Below, in pieces: positions 44,510 to 55,879 of a stretch of 64,000 nucleotides of DNA (the first letter of the stretch is position 1; every line of letters begins with the position of its first letter). The notes under the pieces are model-generated. The model had not been told where the DNA came from and did no database searches. It saw nothing but the letters and a program-made list of their open reading frames with translations. A program made the translations under genes and the position numbers. The stretch spans positions 4,798,704 through 4,862,703 of the forward strand of contig OX030968.1 of NCBI GenBank assembly GCA_943735955.1, written 5' to 3'. Origin of the DNA: Piscicola geometra. Lineage: Eukaryota; Annelida; Clitellata; Hirudinida; Piscicolidae.

Positions 44510-45130
44510 CTGATTGAGTATGGGTACTATAAGGAGTTTAAATTGTCTGCTGGTGTGTGATGTGTTTCTTGCGTATGATAGTATCTTTGTTGTGTTTTTA
44601 TGGATGTGTAGGATGAATGAGTTGTTGTGTATTGTGTAGGTCCTAATGTATAGGAGGAATTGTCTTGCAAGGTCATCTTTATTATTGATTACACTAATGG
44701 AAGCTGTGATTGAGGCTAACCTTTTTCATAGGGGTTGTCCTGTGTGAAGCTTTATTTTTGTCTTATCGTTTCTTATTAATAGGTAAATGAAGTAATTGTC
44801 CTGGGTGTTCTAATTTTTAGCCTATAGGTTCTGTAGTCTTGGACTGTATGTTCTTAGCCTCTGTGGTTTGAATGGGTTAATTCTTATCAGTGGGTTGTGT
44901 CTATATATCTATTGTAAATTATGGGTTTGCATTTATTAATTATATTATTGTCTAAGGTTGGTAGGTAGATGTTTGCGAGTGCTGGGTGGTGCTGATGCCC
45001 ACGGCACAGCTGTTAGTTTGTTGGTAGCTAGTATTTTGAAATTGGAAGAAGTTATTATTGAGTTTTGAAGTTTTGAATTTAGTAGGTCTATTATGAGTGG
45101 TTGTGGATTGATGGAAAGAGTACGTTTAAT
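44510..45130 (-). pseudogene. Diverged Pro/His-rich ORF copy and Penelope RT remnant
   Basis: 44,510-44,810 aligns loosely with the second half of the 15.8-16.5-kb ORF. From 44,815, sequence repeats the degraded Penelope motif-B remnant of 13,075-13,400, including a SCAMGIS-like region disrupted here by an ATG-to-GTG change. Confidence 0.5.
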
Positions 45131-45159
45131 TGTTTATTTTGTTTACAAAATCTTAGCAT

Positions 45160-45600
45160 AACTTCATTTAACCTTGTAGGTCCCATCAACCATTATTACG
45201 TCAGAAAATCTTCTCAGCAGATTTATCTGATCGGTTGTTGTCCATCTGATTACATCTTGTGGTTTCGTTTGGAGACCCTGGCTTTGTAAATGATCAGCTA
45301 TTAGTGTGGGATTCGCGCCGTTAGATTGCATCAATAGTGTCTGTTCCTCTAACAATCTCTTTGGTCGTCTTTCTGAGCTATAAATTAAAAATTCTTCACT
45401 TCCATGTGGATGGTTATCAAGCCAATTTCTTTCCGGATTACATAGCTTTGAGATTCTTAGTCATAAGCTACATATATGGACATCTTGCATCCACCACGCT
45501 TATTAATATTCATTTTAATTCATCATTATTAACATAATTGAAGCTTGAAGTTTTTTCTCTTGGGTCGATACGAACTGGATGATAATTCAATCGACAAAAA
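45160..45600 (-). pseudogene. MULE-3 lineage fragment with first catalytic Asp
   Basis: The frame gives LMQSNGANPTLIADHLQSQG, then TDQINLLRRFSDVIMVDGTY with KVK: the DGTY aspartate of the transposase. In the window this is the best-preserved copy of that segment. An upstream His-rich region matching LHTHPHG is decayed. The catalytic CxxH part is absent. Confidence 0.7.
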
Positions 45601-45720
45601 TGCTGGGTGGTGCTAATGCCCCGTTAGTTTGTTGGTAGCTAGTAGTCCCTAAACCATTCTAACGCAGAGTCAGAGAAACCATTGGAGATGTGATCGAATA
45701 TAAAATATAAATAAATGTCA

Positions 45721-45905
45721 TACTCGAATGGACGAAACAAAAACAAAAAGATACTCAAAAAAGGTAGAAACTAAGGAGAAATGGGCGAAATAAAAAGAAA
45801 TGGATATAACTTTTTGAGTATCCTTTTGTTTTTGTTTCGTCCATTCTTCCTTAGTTTCTACCTTTTTGAGTATTCTTTTGTTTTTGTTTCGTCCATTCTT
45901 TCTTA
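45721..45905. repeat. Foldback minisatellite, copy 2
   Basis: One inverted and about two direct units of the 54-bp type described at 21,325. Confidence 0.7.
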
Positions 45906-46784
45906 GTAGAAACTAAAGTGTGAAAGGTCCATAAATTTCAGAACAGTAATTGAGAAGCTGGCTAGCGGATATGTCTTGTCTCATACCAATCCCAAGCCTC
46001 CCAAAGCGAAACCTTCAACAGAAAGTTTTCTGCCTCCGGATACGAGAGAGTTTACCTTCCTTTACAAAAGTAAAGTATTCAGGGACTAAAAGAGCTTCCT
46101 GATATAATAAAGAAATTGACAAATAAAAAGGTAGGTTATATTTTCCGGCTTTTCGATTAATGCCAGCCTTCAAGGTCATTATTGGTACAAACACATCGGC
46201 GATATACCGATATGTTCTCTACCGACCAGAGGCTGCTGCTAAGCCAATTAGTAAAATTATAAGAAAAATAAGTTTGAAATTTCTGCTCTTTGGCTATATT
46301 CTAAAAAAGATGAGAGGATCTGATCGGCAGAAAGTAAAGAAAGAGCAAAAGTTTTCCGCAAAAAAGAATAAGTTTCACCCTCTTCAAGATAGTCAGATGT
46401 GAGGCCAGTCTTTTGGGTCTTCCTCAAAAAAGCCTGACAAAAATGAAAGGCACAACCCTTAAATACGGCCAGAGGAAAGACTTGTCGCAAAGCAACCCAG
46501 AGCCCAGCTTCAAAGTCTAATGCAATAGTGTGTACTCTTCTCTGGGTCAGCAAGGAATTCACTTTTTCTAAAACCTGAAGGAACCTTACAATAAACTTTT
46601 AAAACCGTAAATGACAATTTAAAACATTTTATTAGCATTAAAATATTGAAAACGTATATAATGTTAAAGTAAAGATTTGAAAATAAAAAAAGATAATAAT
46701 ACCATTCTGTAGTCCTGACTCTTGCCCATCATCAAAACGAAGCACAACGGAATCTGCTTCACGTTGTCTCCGAACCTAGATACA
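45906..46784 (-). pseudogene. MULE transposase remnant (lineage of 58.3 kb)
   Basis: Exon at 46,257-46,575: LNSLLTQRRVHTIALDFEAG, then LWVALRQVFP and FKGCAFHFCQAFLRKTQ. A frame change near 46,275 precedes a terminal NNDLEGWH (about 46,165-46,190) followed by TAA. A second exon (about 46,700-46,780) reads FGDNVKQIPLCFVLMMGKSQ and DYRM, matching the exon at 34,403. A palindrome interrupts just upstream. The D and E residues are present but frames are broken. Confidence 0.75.
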
Positions 46785-47112
46785 TGTTTCTGGGGCAATA
46801 ATGATCATGGTGATGTCTTTTAGGTTAATTACATAACAAGTTATTTTCCATGAAAATCTCTTCTTGAAGACTTTTTATCCAATTCTACTTTTTTAAAATA
46901 AGTTTGTCAAGTATTGCGAATATATTAAATTATTTTAGTCCGTTTGACAGTTATTCTGAAAAAATAATAATTTAATATATTCGCAATACGTGAAAAACTT
47001 ATTTTAAAAAGGTAGAATTGGATGAAAAGTCTTCAAGAAGAGATTTTCATGGAAAAACTGTTTGTGTAATTAACCTCACCCACATCACCATGATCATCAT
47101 TGCCACAGAAAC
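46785..47112. mobile_element. 328-bp near-perfect palindrome, copy 1
   Basis: Arms of about 150 bp (GTTTCTGGGGCAATAATGAT ... / ... ATCATCATTGCCACAGAAAC) flank a loop of about 28 bp centred near 46,945. Arms include ATTGCGAATATATTAAATTA and GAAGACTTTTTATCCAATTC. It lies exactly at the edge of a MULE exon. A second copy is at 58,887-59,214. Probably a non-autonomous foldback element. Confidence 0.75.
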
Positions 47113-47217
47113 TTTGTCTTTACCAATACAAAATTCTATCATCACCACAGTACCAAAATTCCTACTACAGCATCACCACATCATCTTCATAACTACAAAA
47201 CATAATCATTATTTTTC

Positions 47218-47439
47218 TTAATCTTCTTGCCATAAGTTTTGAGGCTGCGACAGGAGATGAATGAGAAGTTCTTGCCAGCACTGGAACTGTTGTTGTGTAA
47301 GGTTTTCTCTATTTTGTCGCAGCACATCTGGTTCCCTGCGGCCATCTTGGTTTGCTGCGGTCATTCTATGACAAATAGAAGACATGAATAATCTGGAGGC
47401 TTCAGATTGAGCTCTAGTGGAAAGCTTGCCAGCACCCAC
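47218..47439 (-). pseudogene. Unknown conserved frame beside the palindrome, copy 1
   Basis: A 73-codon frame (MGAGKLSTRAQSEASRLFMS, MTAANQDGRREPDVLRQNRE, QCWQELLIHLLSQPQNL) with an open, slightly different copy at 59,339-59,539 that ends earlier. It looks like a helix-rich fragment of a transposon protein, but I recognise no family. Confidence 0.4.
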
Positions 47440-47860
47440 TGTCTACTTCATTTTTGACATTTCACTAATTTATCCCATTATTTCAAATTTTCCATTTTCA
47501 CAAATTCTAATGACTTTTAAATAATTCATTATAGTATTGTAATATAATAGAGGTATGTTCAGATGATTGATTATCATTTAAAATAGTATTTGTAGTTCTA
47601 TGTAGTTAGACTGAATTTTATTTTAAATATTAATAGATTAAGCCATTAAACCTATTGTCTTCATAATTACCGATCTTTGACTTGATACCTTTTTCGGGAC
47701 AATGAGCCTCCCACATATTTTTCAGACCCAGATGGTCCCCCGCTGGTCCAAATGTACTTGAAGTTATTCTCACCACTCTTTCCACCACCGTTACAGTTTT
47801 GCAACCAAACTTTATACTGGAAATTGAATTCTGTCCTAGTGGCCCATTTCCATCCTCCCT
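47440..47860 (-). pseudogene. Spacer plus NYEDNRFNGL-type fragment, copy 2
   Basis: 47,440-47,635 is AT-rich non-coding sequence. 47,640-47,860 repeats the 13,600-13,830 fragment: minus strand TSGGPSGLKNMWEAHCPEKG, IKSKIGNYEDNRFNGL in one frame, better preserved than copy 1. Confidence 0.45.
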
Positions 47861-47864
47861 AAAT

Positions 47865-48250
47865 AGTCCTGGTAAGAATTCTGTTGTAATAACATTCCCA
47901 CATTGGCTTTATAGAACTCTAACTCTTCCGAAGAGCCTGCTCCGTGGAACCTGAGCGATCTTTTCATATCTTATATCGCGTGCTTTATGCAGAGGAAAAA
48001 GGGTATTTTCGGAAAGTTATTTTTCAACCCATTACGTATACTTGTTTCATTATCTGTTACAAAAATAAGATTAACTGCTTTTTCGAATTCTGGTATTTCT
48101 TCTTTTATCATTTGAAAAATGAGGAATGGGCTTTTTATAATTTCCTTTCATGTATCATAAATGCCAACGATAAAGAAGGCGATGATATAAATTTTTTTGA
48201 TCTAAACGTCAAAACTAAATCACGGAGTTTATACCTGCATGGATGTTATG
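47865..48250 (-). pseudogene. MULE-3 lineage fragment, copy
   Basis: Matches 14,440-14,830. The CxxH region is recognisable (FLCIKHAI changed to CIKHAIQDMKRSLR-like), with frameshifts. Confidence 0.6.
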
Positions 48251-48289
48251 GACTGGAGCAGAGTGAGTGTACATTAACATCTCAGCAGA

Positions 48290-49180
48290 GGGGCAGGACA
48301 GGTCTTCTACAATGTATCTCTCCATTTGTCGCTCCATCCTGCTCCCTCCATTAGAGAGCTTACTATGTGAGGCAATAAAATAAAATTGTTATTATAAGAT
48401 ATTAGAGCTTTGTGAACTGCATCCTTTTTCAGAGGCTGTCCAAATACGTCTTCTTTCATTGTGGTTATGCTTTCTGGATGCTTTTGAATTTCCGCAATCT
48501 TCTTTACAGCGTGCTGGAATGCTGGTGCTTCTATTATGGAATTAACGGATTGATTAAATAAAAGAAAAAAAATATGATAGAAAAAGTATTCCAATCTTTA
48601 CCATCTCGAGATTGGAGAGGTTGTGATAGTTCCCATAAACAAGGATCATCCAAGGCCCTGTCAGGATTTTCCCAACCAAACCAAGGGCCTGCAGTTGCAC
48701 CATTGTCCTTGGTTCGTTGAGTCCCTCCCACAGGGCTTTGGTCACACCATTCTTGGTGTAACTGCTGATACGAAGAAATTACAAATGGTTTAAAAAAAGT
48801 ACAGTAAATTTATGTAATTATTAAACAATGAATCTTACAATATACTTGATAAGGAATCCATGTAACAATTCTCTGTGCTGGATGGCGACGCCTGCCATGT
48901 GGAAGGGGAGGTGCAGGCGGTTGCCGACGTAGCGTAAAAAGATCCCTGGAACGACTTTGTTTGCTGTCAGAAAGGCCCTGAACGCTCCTGGTTCACCTTT
49001 AAAGCTGTGTCTGAAAAAGAAAAAAAATCTATAATTCTGGGACATTTATAAATCAATACACAAATCATTTTAATCATTGGAACTTAATAGATATATAAAG
49101 ATAATTATAATCACATGAGTTTTGATAAGTTGTACAGAGAAGAAACTGCTGTGCCATCCTTGCCTGTGAATCCTTGAATA
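48290..49180 (-). pseudogene. Uncharacterised multi-exon repeat gene, copy 3
   Basis: Exons: SFKGEPGAFRAFLTANKVVP with YVGNRLHLPFHMAGVAIQHR (48,850-49,015), LQALGLVGKILTGPWM (about 48,605-48,765), and IEAPAFQHAVKKIAEIQKHP with TTMKEDVFGQPLKKDAVHKA (48,330-48,560). It preserves frame in each exon except the last, which ends near 48,307. No membrane exon. Confidence 0.55.
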
Positions 49181-49199
49181 CCTGTGAATTGATCAAAAA

Positions 49200-49950
49200 C
49201 GGCAAGCCGTTTTCTGGACTCACCAGCAATGGTTGAGGATGGGTGCTATGAGGGATCTGAATTTTCTGCTGGTGTGTGATGATGTGTGTTTCTTGTACTC
49301 CTCGCTGGTCTTGCGAATGATTACTTCTTTGTTATGTTTGTTGTGTGTGTGTAGATTCTGGAGTAATGTGGTGATGAGGGAGTTGTTGGAGCGTATTGTG
49401 TGGGTCCTAATGTCTAGAAGGAATTGTCATGTGAGGTTTTTTATAGTGTCATCGTTTTTGTGGTTGATTATTGATATTGAATCTGTCATTGTGGACAATC
49501 CTTTCTCGTAGGATAAGGGATTGTTCCGGGTGACATTTTATTTCTGTCTTATTGTTTTGATGAGGAGGTATATTGAATAGGATTCAGCTGTGTCATTGGT
49601 GATTGTGTCTTCTGGTTTGTAGTTGGTGGGTTTAGGTGGTCTTGGGCTGTATGATTTTGTTCTGGATTGGTTGAATGAGTTGCGTCTGTGTGATGTTTTC
49701 TGTGATGGTGTGTGTGTGTGAGTGATGGTGGGTGTGGTTGGGTGGTTATTGTAGCAGAGCTCATCTTTGGTTTGGTTGTGTATTATTGGTAGTTGGCTAG
49801 ACAGGGGTATGCCTCGATGTGTATTGGTGGGTGTGTGGATTGTGTGCAGGGTGAGGGGCATGGTCTTGGAACAGCGTACGGGCTATTTTTAAGGCTGGTG
49901 AAGGATGTTGGTGAGTTGATCTGCTGCTTGATGGGGTCAGGTCAATCGAC
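49200..49950 (-). pseudogene. Pro/Ser/His-rich ORF, copy 2 (broken)
   Basis: Close copy of 15,802-16,530 with a frameshift near 49,530, splitting the frame into two. The ordered C-terminal part (LLDIRTHTIRSNNSLITTLL-like) is kept. Confidence 0.5.
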
Positions 49951-49959
49951 TCGAGGGTC

Positions 49960-50120
49960 GTCTCTTTGTTGACAGGTCCATTCTGTGAGTGTAAAAAGAA
50001 TAGTGCTCGTTCTTCCTTGCAAGGATTTATGGTCTGCGGACTGCTGCTTTCCACACAGTGCCTTCCATCCAGGTACTGCGGAAGTAGTTCAGACACACTC
50101 GTTCATTTGAGTGACTTTAT
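49960..50120 (-). pseudogene. MULE transposase tail fragment
   Basis: Matches the region of 24,170-24,300 (TWMEGTVWKAAVRRP-type frame, with stop). It directly borders the second MULE. Confidence 0.55.
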
Positions 50121-50199
50121 CTCATCGAAATCTACGTACGAGAAATATTCTTCAATTTTTTTCCCATTTTTATGAATTGGAAATACTACAAATAAATGA

Positions 50200-50570
50200 A
50201 ATTAATTTTTTTAAATTGATTTTTTTTTCTTTTTTTTACGCCACTTGAAATTTCAACATTGGAATGTACCAATGGTACATTGTACCATACAGGGAATTTA
50301 CCTTCAATAAAAACGTGAGAAAAGGGTTACATTTCAATATAATATGTTTTTTTATTCTCACACAATTAACATATAATATATATGAATGGAATTTATTTGT
50401 TTAAAATAAAAATTAATAAATTCTCGATTTTTTTAGCAACATAAAAAGAAAAAAAGAAAAAAGTTTAATAAATGTGACAAAAATCTCTGAAATTAAATAC
50501 GAATAGAAAACACTACAAATAAGTGTAATCAATTAAAAAAATATTACATTTATTTTTTTTCCTATTTTTT
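50200..50570. repeat. Left inverted repeat of the second MULE
   Basis: AT-rich sequence complementary to the right units at 55,889-56,700, including TTCTCGATTTTTTTAGCAAC and AAATAAGTGTAATCAATTAA. Confidence 0.7.
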
Positions 50571-51165
50571 ACGCACTAACAATAACAAAACTAGCAATGA
50601 TTCTTTGATGTTTATATTTGAATGGTTTCGGCTGCTGCTGCAATAATGTATGCTGCATTTCTGTCACGTAGTTTTGACAAACATGGACCTATTTCATTAA
50701 ATCCTTGTATTATTATTTAATTACTTTCTTCCTAATTTTCTGCCACAACTTGTATTCTCATAATTGCAATTTGTCGTATCATTATCAGTATCGTGATTTG
50801 GGATTTTTTGTGCTCCACATTAATAGTATTGTATAAGACAAAAACTTTTCATAAAGTTTATTTTTTAAACATTTAAAACATCTTTTATTAAACTAATTAA
50901 TATTTATATAATGGCAATATTTTTCAGATATATCACTTCTTTAGAGTAGAAGATTGTTTTATCATCATTTTCATTTCAAATATTCAATAAAATAGACTTA
51001 ATTCATTATCATCGTAGATTACTAACAAAATAATATGATAATCTTTTTCAGATACAATACTTTTTCTGCATAGAAGATTCATGTTGACATAATCATAGAA
51101 TTGCATTATAAACACCTTCAAAAAAATCTAATAAAAAGAATATATTAATTTTAATCAACTAAATT
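50571..51165. other. Non-coding interior of the second MULE
   Basis: AT-rich, no coding or RNA feature recognised. Confidence 0.4.
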
Positions 51166-51560
51166 TTTATTTTAGTTAACTAATTATTTCAGTTAACTAA
51201 TTATTTTAGTTAACTAATTATTTTACTTAACTAATTATTTTACTTAACTAATTATTTTAGTTAACTAATTATTTTAGTTAACTAATTATTTTAGTTAACT
51301 AATTATTTTAGTTAACTAATTATTTTAGTTAACTAATTATTTTAGTTAACTAATTATTTTAGTTAACTAATTATTTTAGTTAACTGATGTTTATTTTAGT
51401 TAACTGATGTTTATTTTAGTTAACTGATGTTTATTTTAGTTAACTGATGTTTATTTTAGTTAACTGATGTTTATTTTAGTTAACTGATGTTTATTTTAGT
51501 TAACTGATGTTTATTTTAGTTAACTGATGTTTATTTTAGTTAACTGATGTTTATTTTAGT
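51165..51560 (+). repeat. Two-phase minisatellite: 17-bp then 20-bp units
   Basis: About twelve units of TTAGTTAACTAATTATT followed by nine or ten units of TTAGTTAACTGATGTTTATT. Both share the palindromic core AGTTAACT; the switch occurs at about 51,383. Confidence 0.9.
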
Positions 51561-51904
51561 TAAATAATTATTGATTTTAATTAAGTATTTGTTTTAATTA
51601 TTTTTATTAACTACTTTTTTATTTTAATAAACTCATTATTCAATTTTTTTAAATTTTTAATATATTGTTTATAGTTTAGGGAGTTAAAACCACGCAGATC
51701 TTTTGACCTCTATAATGGTTATAAAAAAAAATAATAATAATAAAATAAATAAATAAAATTAAAATTAAAAAACAACATATATATCTAATAATAATTATTA
51801 TATTTAAAAAATTATTTATTTATGTTTATGTTTATATTTTTCAATGAAGGACACGGTTTCATGTTTTTTTTATTAAAAGTATAAAAAAAATTTTAATAGC
51901 AAAA

Positions 51905-52177
51905 TTAAAAGTGTGTATTTTTATGTGATTTAAGATTACTTGCATCCGTACATTTATAGTTGCATAGGTTGCAACTATAGGGTTTCAACCCTGAGTGTAT
52001 TCTTTGGTGCTTTGTGAAATTGGTGCGATTGTTAGTCACATAGCTGCACTCTTTGCAATGGTGACGTTTCTTTATTTCACTCTTACCTAAAATGTATCTT
52101 AATCTCAATTCCTGTAAAAAACGGTGTTTACTATACATCCCATAATTATCCTCATCAAATATACACACAAAATTCAT
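51905..52177 (-). CDS. Two-finger C2H2 zinc-finger ORF inside the second MULE
   Basis: A 90-codon intact frame. The N-terminal half (YSKHRFLQELRLRYILGKSE) has no known domain. Two classical fingers follow: HCKECSYVTNNRTNFTKHQR with IH, joined by a SGLKPYS linker to CNLCNYKCTDASNLKSHKN with TH. Cys and His ligands are all present. Such fingers bind DNA. It sits between the transposase stop (about 52,430) and the left inverted repeat, on the same strand. It may be a captured host exon, a second transposon gene, or the last exon of a gene whose upstream exons are lost. Its intact frame contrasts with the decayed transposase. Confidence 0.65.
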   Translation of the reverse strand: MNFVCIFDEDNYGMYSKHRFLQELRLRYILGKSEIKKRHHCKECSYVTNNRTNFTKHQRIHSGLKPYSCNLCNYKCTDASNLKSHKNTHF

Positions 52178-52429
52178 AATAAATACAAATAATCTGGCTT
52201 ATGAGCATGTCAACGACCTGTTGTACCTATTTGGAATGAAATGGTGAATAGGATTAGCTTAATTTAATATTCAATAGATTTCTACTTGATACTTTTTAAA
52301 TACCAATGTTTAAAAATTAATTTTTAGTTATTAACAATTATTTTAAAGCTAATCAGTTCTTTATTTATTTTTTATCATAAAAATATAGCATAACCTGGTT
52401 TGTAGACAGTTTTTGGAGATTGAAAATTA

Positions 52430-55240
52430 GGCCTAGCACAGCCTCGAGCACACATTCAATAAATGCCTCGAAGAAATTTGGCCCTCATTAAACATTTTCC
52501 AGGCGGTATATAACTTTTTCTGCCAGTCTTTCGTCTTACGAATCTGCCTTCTCATTAACTTAAATGAGGCGGCACTGGTGCCTGAGACCATGTGCCTCGT
52601 TGAAAAGAAGGCCCACAAGACGGTAAAATGGCAGACTCCTATATCGGGCAGATTTGTTGAGTCGATTGTGCCATCATTCGACATCATTGTTTGTGCGAAC
52701 CGATCGGCCAAATACCGACCAGTTGCGCACCTTCCACACAGAACCATCCATCCAGGTCCTGCGGAAACAATCCAGGAACGCTGTCAGTTTTTCACTGGAG
52801 TTCTTGGAAACAATTCTCTCAAAGGATGGCCGGATATCGATCTCCGGAATTAAGGGTAAAGAAATTACCTGCCGAATAATTTTGTAAATGGAACCATTTC
52901 TTGCGTTGGCTGTTCTAAGACATAATTTCTTAACTTTCCTCCAAAGAGCTTGACTGTAGTGGAAGTAGCATCCTTTCGTGCCGGCTCCAGGGAAGACCGT
53001 CCTGTGGGCCTTCCACAAAGCCACTTCAAAGTCCACCACTGCTGTATCCATCTGAATGGCTGGTCCCAGCAGATCCCGCACCTTCTGTAGTACCTATGTC
53101 ATAAGAATATAGGCTTTTAGTGTTGTTTATTCAGTAACTTGAATTTCAAAATTCGGAATAAACTTTGGTATTTACCACTCTGTAGTCCTGTGAGGTTCTT
53201 TTGCTCTTCAGGACGTATAACAGAGGCACCTGCTTCACCTTTTTTCCAAATCTAAAATGTTATAACAACAATTATGAAATAGAAATAAAATAAATTGAAT
53301 ATTATTATAGAACAAATATATTTAGAGCAAACCAAAATGCAACTTACTTAAGAAATCCGTGAATAGTAAAGAGTTGGAGGAATAGCTTCGTGACTACTTT
53401 AAAAGTACCGTCAAGATACCATGTCCTCATCTTCCTCAGCCTCTCCATGTTCTTTCGAGTCGCAAAGAGGTAGTGCGCGTTTGAGCCATACGTCACACTA
53501 CCTCTGTAAAATGGCTCTTGGAACGTCCTTTCGAAAAAGCTGGCATCAACCTGAATAAGTAAAAAAGATCAGTAGAAAAGTGTCATAGGCGCTTACAGCT
53601 TAAATGTGAGAATAATCTCACAGTAAAGGGAGTGCTGGATGGTTCTTTTGGCCACATGCGCCTCCTGTGGTAGTTGGCAATTTGAGACAAGTTGATCTCA
53701 CTAATTGCTGTGCAGGTTGGCTGCTCCCCCAAGGGAAACCTCTGCCCAGCATCTCTGACGATGGTCTGGGCAGTGTCCAGGAACCGTTCTTGAGCAGCCG
53801 ACTTTATCTGGTTTTATGAGAAAGTTAAACTGGCATAAATAAATTCCGTGAAATTGCAATGGCAAATATTTATATATTACTTTTTTCTGAAGAATAGTGG
53901 TTAAAAGGCCCGGTTTTGAAGCATGATTCCGTGCTTTTTTGCTTTATCCTTGCTGGGAAAATTCTACCCTTTGTTCGCACGCTGCATCGCCACAGCACAC
54001 CATACTGGTACCTTTGTTAGAGGTGTGGAAGGAATAAATTATCTCGAAATACAAAAATAAAAAATAATTTCAAAGCGTTATCTCACTGTTGGCCACGGGT
54101 GAAGGAATATCCTTCGCTTGACACAAAGATTTCCGTTCCTAATTGTGAGCTACCTTGAACCACGGTGAAAGTAGGCGGTTGGTAAGGGACAAAATCATCT
54201 TCATTAACATGTTCTTCACTGATGTCACAGAATTAAAAAAAATATTAAGTGATAGGCAACGAAAAATTATATTAATAATTTCGATTAGTAAAATGAATAA
54301 CTTACGACTCCTCGTCTATGAATCTAGTTTCCTCCATTCGAGATGGACCCGGTAAAAGCCTATCATCATCATAATCAATATCAGCTTCATCATCACCATC
54401 ACTGTAGAGTTAAACTCATTTACAACAAGTGCAATTTAATTTAAATAAATATAACTAATTACTAACTTCTCTTCCTCCATTCGAGATGGACTAAGAAGAG
54501 GTCCTGCATCAGCTTCATCTACATCAACCTCATCATCACTGATGAGACTATAAAAAGAGTTATAAAAAAATAATTGGATTATTTAAAAAAATTAGATATT
54601 TAATTATTTATTTTAGTTTGAGATTGTTTGAAAATAATAATTGATAAATATCATTATATTATAAACTCTTATCATCCTCCTGATCACTGATAACACTGAA
54701 AAATAAATAAATTAAAGAATTTTTATATTATTCTTTTACAATATGCGGTTATTATTATCCTTCTAAAAGATGTTTTTTATAATAATTAATTTTGAATAAT
54801 AATTATTTTACAAAATGCGATTAATAATTTTGCATTTAAAAGGGTATGCATTGGATTCGGCAATCCACGATTATTTCACGATTTCATATTCAATTATTAC
54901 ATTTTGAGATTAAAATTGCATAAGCAAATTTAATTAATTTATCCTTACATCGGTTTTGAAAAAGAGCGAGTTAGGTTGAGGAGTCAGTTTTGCACAAGGA
55001 AAAATTGGATAAACAATAAAGGAAAGGTAATTGATATAAATATATTACTCACATTAGTTTTTCTGCACAGCTCGTGCAGATGAAGTGCAGTTTGGCTAAT
55101 CATTTAACTGCTTTGTTATATAATTGTCTTGTTATACCTGTGTGGCCACAACTTAAGTGTTGCTAGCCATCACAGGCGTCACAACTAACGGCGATCGCCT
55201 TGCTGGAAACCACCTTCTTACAGCTAATACATTGAGACAT
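52430..55240 (-). pseudogene. FLYWCH-MULE transposase of the second element, broken
   Basis: Exons on the minus strand: N-terminal PHD-like finger (55,138-55,240; CISCKK, CDACDG, stop in place of the expected Trp, then QHLSC); acidic exons at about 54,475-54,545 and 54,310-54,405; FLYWCH (about 53,880-54,180; VVQGSSQLGTEIFVSSEGYS, VLWRCSVRT); 53,640-53,812; 53,348-53,552 with TWYLDGTFKVV; 53,175-53,251; and 52,430-53,094 with VVDFEVALW and CYFHYSQALWRKVK. The last acidic motif is NNDVE followed by TGA where Gly should be, then WHNRLN. A further frameshift lies near 52,565. Exon order matches the 11-kb element exactly, so this is a related, inactive transposase. Confidence 0.85.
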
Positions 55241-55771
55241 TTTTTCAAAGTGAATACAAAATCGCAAAACTCGAAGAGACCGAACACAACTGGTCATTTC
55301 TGTTAAATAGACTATTTCTTCAGTGTTTGATTGGCATACACATTTTGCAAAGACACACTTTTTAGTGGCTAGTTTCTCCAGTGTGCGGGTTGGGGCTAAC
55401 TACATATTTTGCTAATACACACTGACCCCTATTGTGATAACCATAAACTGACACTAGGTTGATTGAAGGGAATTTAAACACAGCCTACTAATTGTTTTAT
55501 GACATTTTGATATTAATAATAGTAGTAGTAGTATTAGTAGTAGTAGTAGTAGCAGCAGTAGTAATAGTAGCTGTAGTAGCAGCAGCAGTAGTATTAGTTG
55601 TACTAGTATTTTTCCATGTGCAAAGCTGACTCCTCAACCTAACTCGCTCTTTTGCAAAACCCATGTAATGATAAATTAATTAAATTTGCTTATGCAATTT
55701 TAATCTCAAAACACAATAATTGAATATCAAATAGTGAAATAATCGTGGATTGCCGAAACCAATGCAATTAA
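54848..55771. repeat. Inverted repeat flanking transposase exon 1
   Basis: Arms of about 155 bp (54,848-55,005 and 55,610-55,771) are near-perfect reverse complements, including GGCAATCCACGATTATTTCA and GAGCGAGTTAGGTTGAGGAG. Between them lie the first exon and a TAG repeat. It could be a foldback element or a partial internal copy of the element's sub-terminal region. Confidence 0.75.
55515..55615. repeat. (TAG)n trinucleotide repeat
   Basis: About thirty TAG units with CAG and TAT interruptions, adjoining the right arm of the inverted repeat. Confidence 0.85.
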
Positions 55772-55879
55772 TTTAAAAGATGCTTTACCTATATTATTCA
55801 GATGTCAATCAATTAATGTAGGAGGAGCTTAATTAAAAGATGCTTTAGCTAACTATATTACAAATTGATACTTTTTTTT

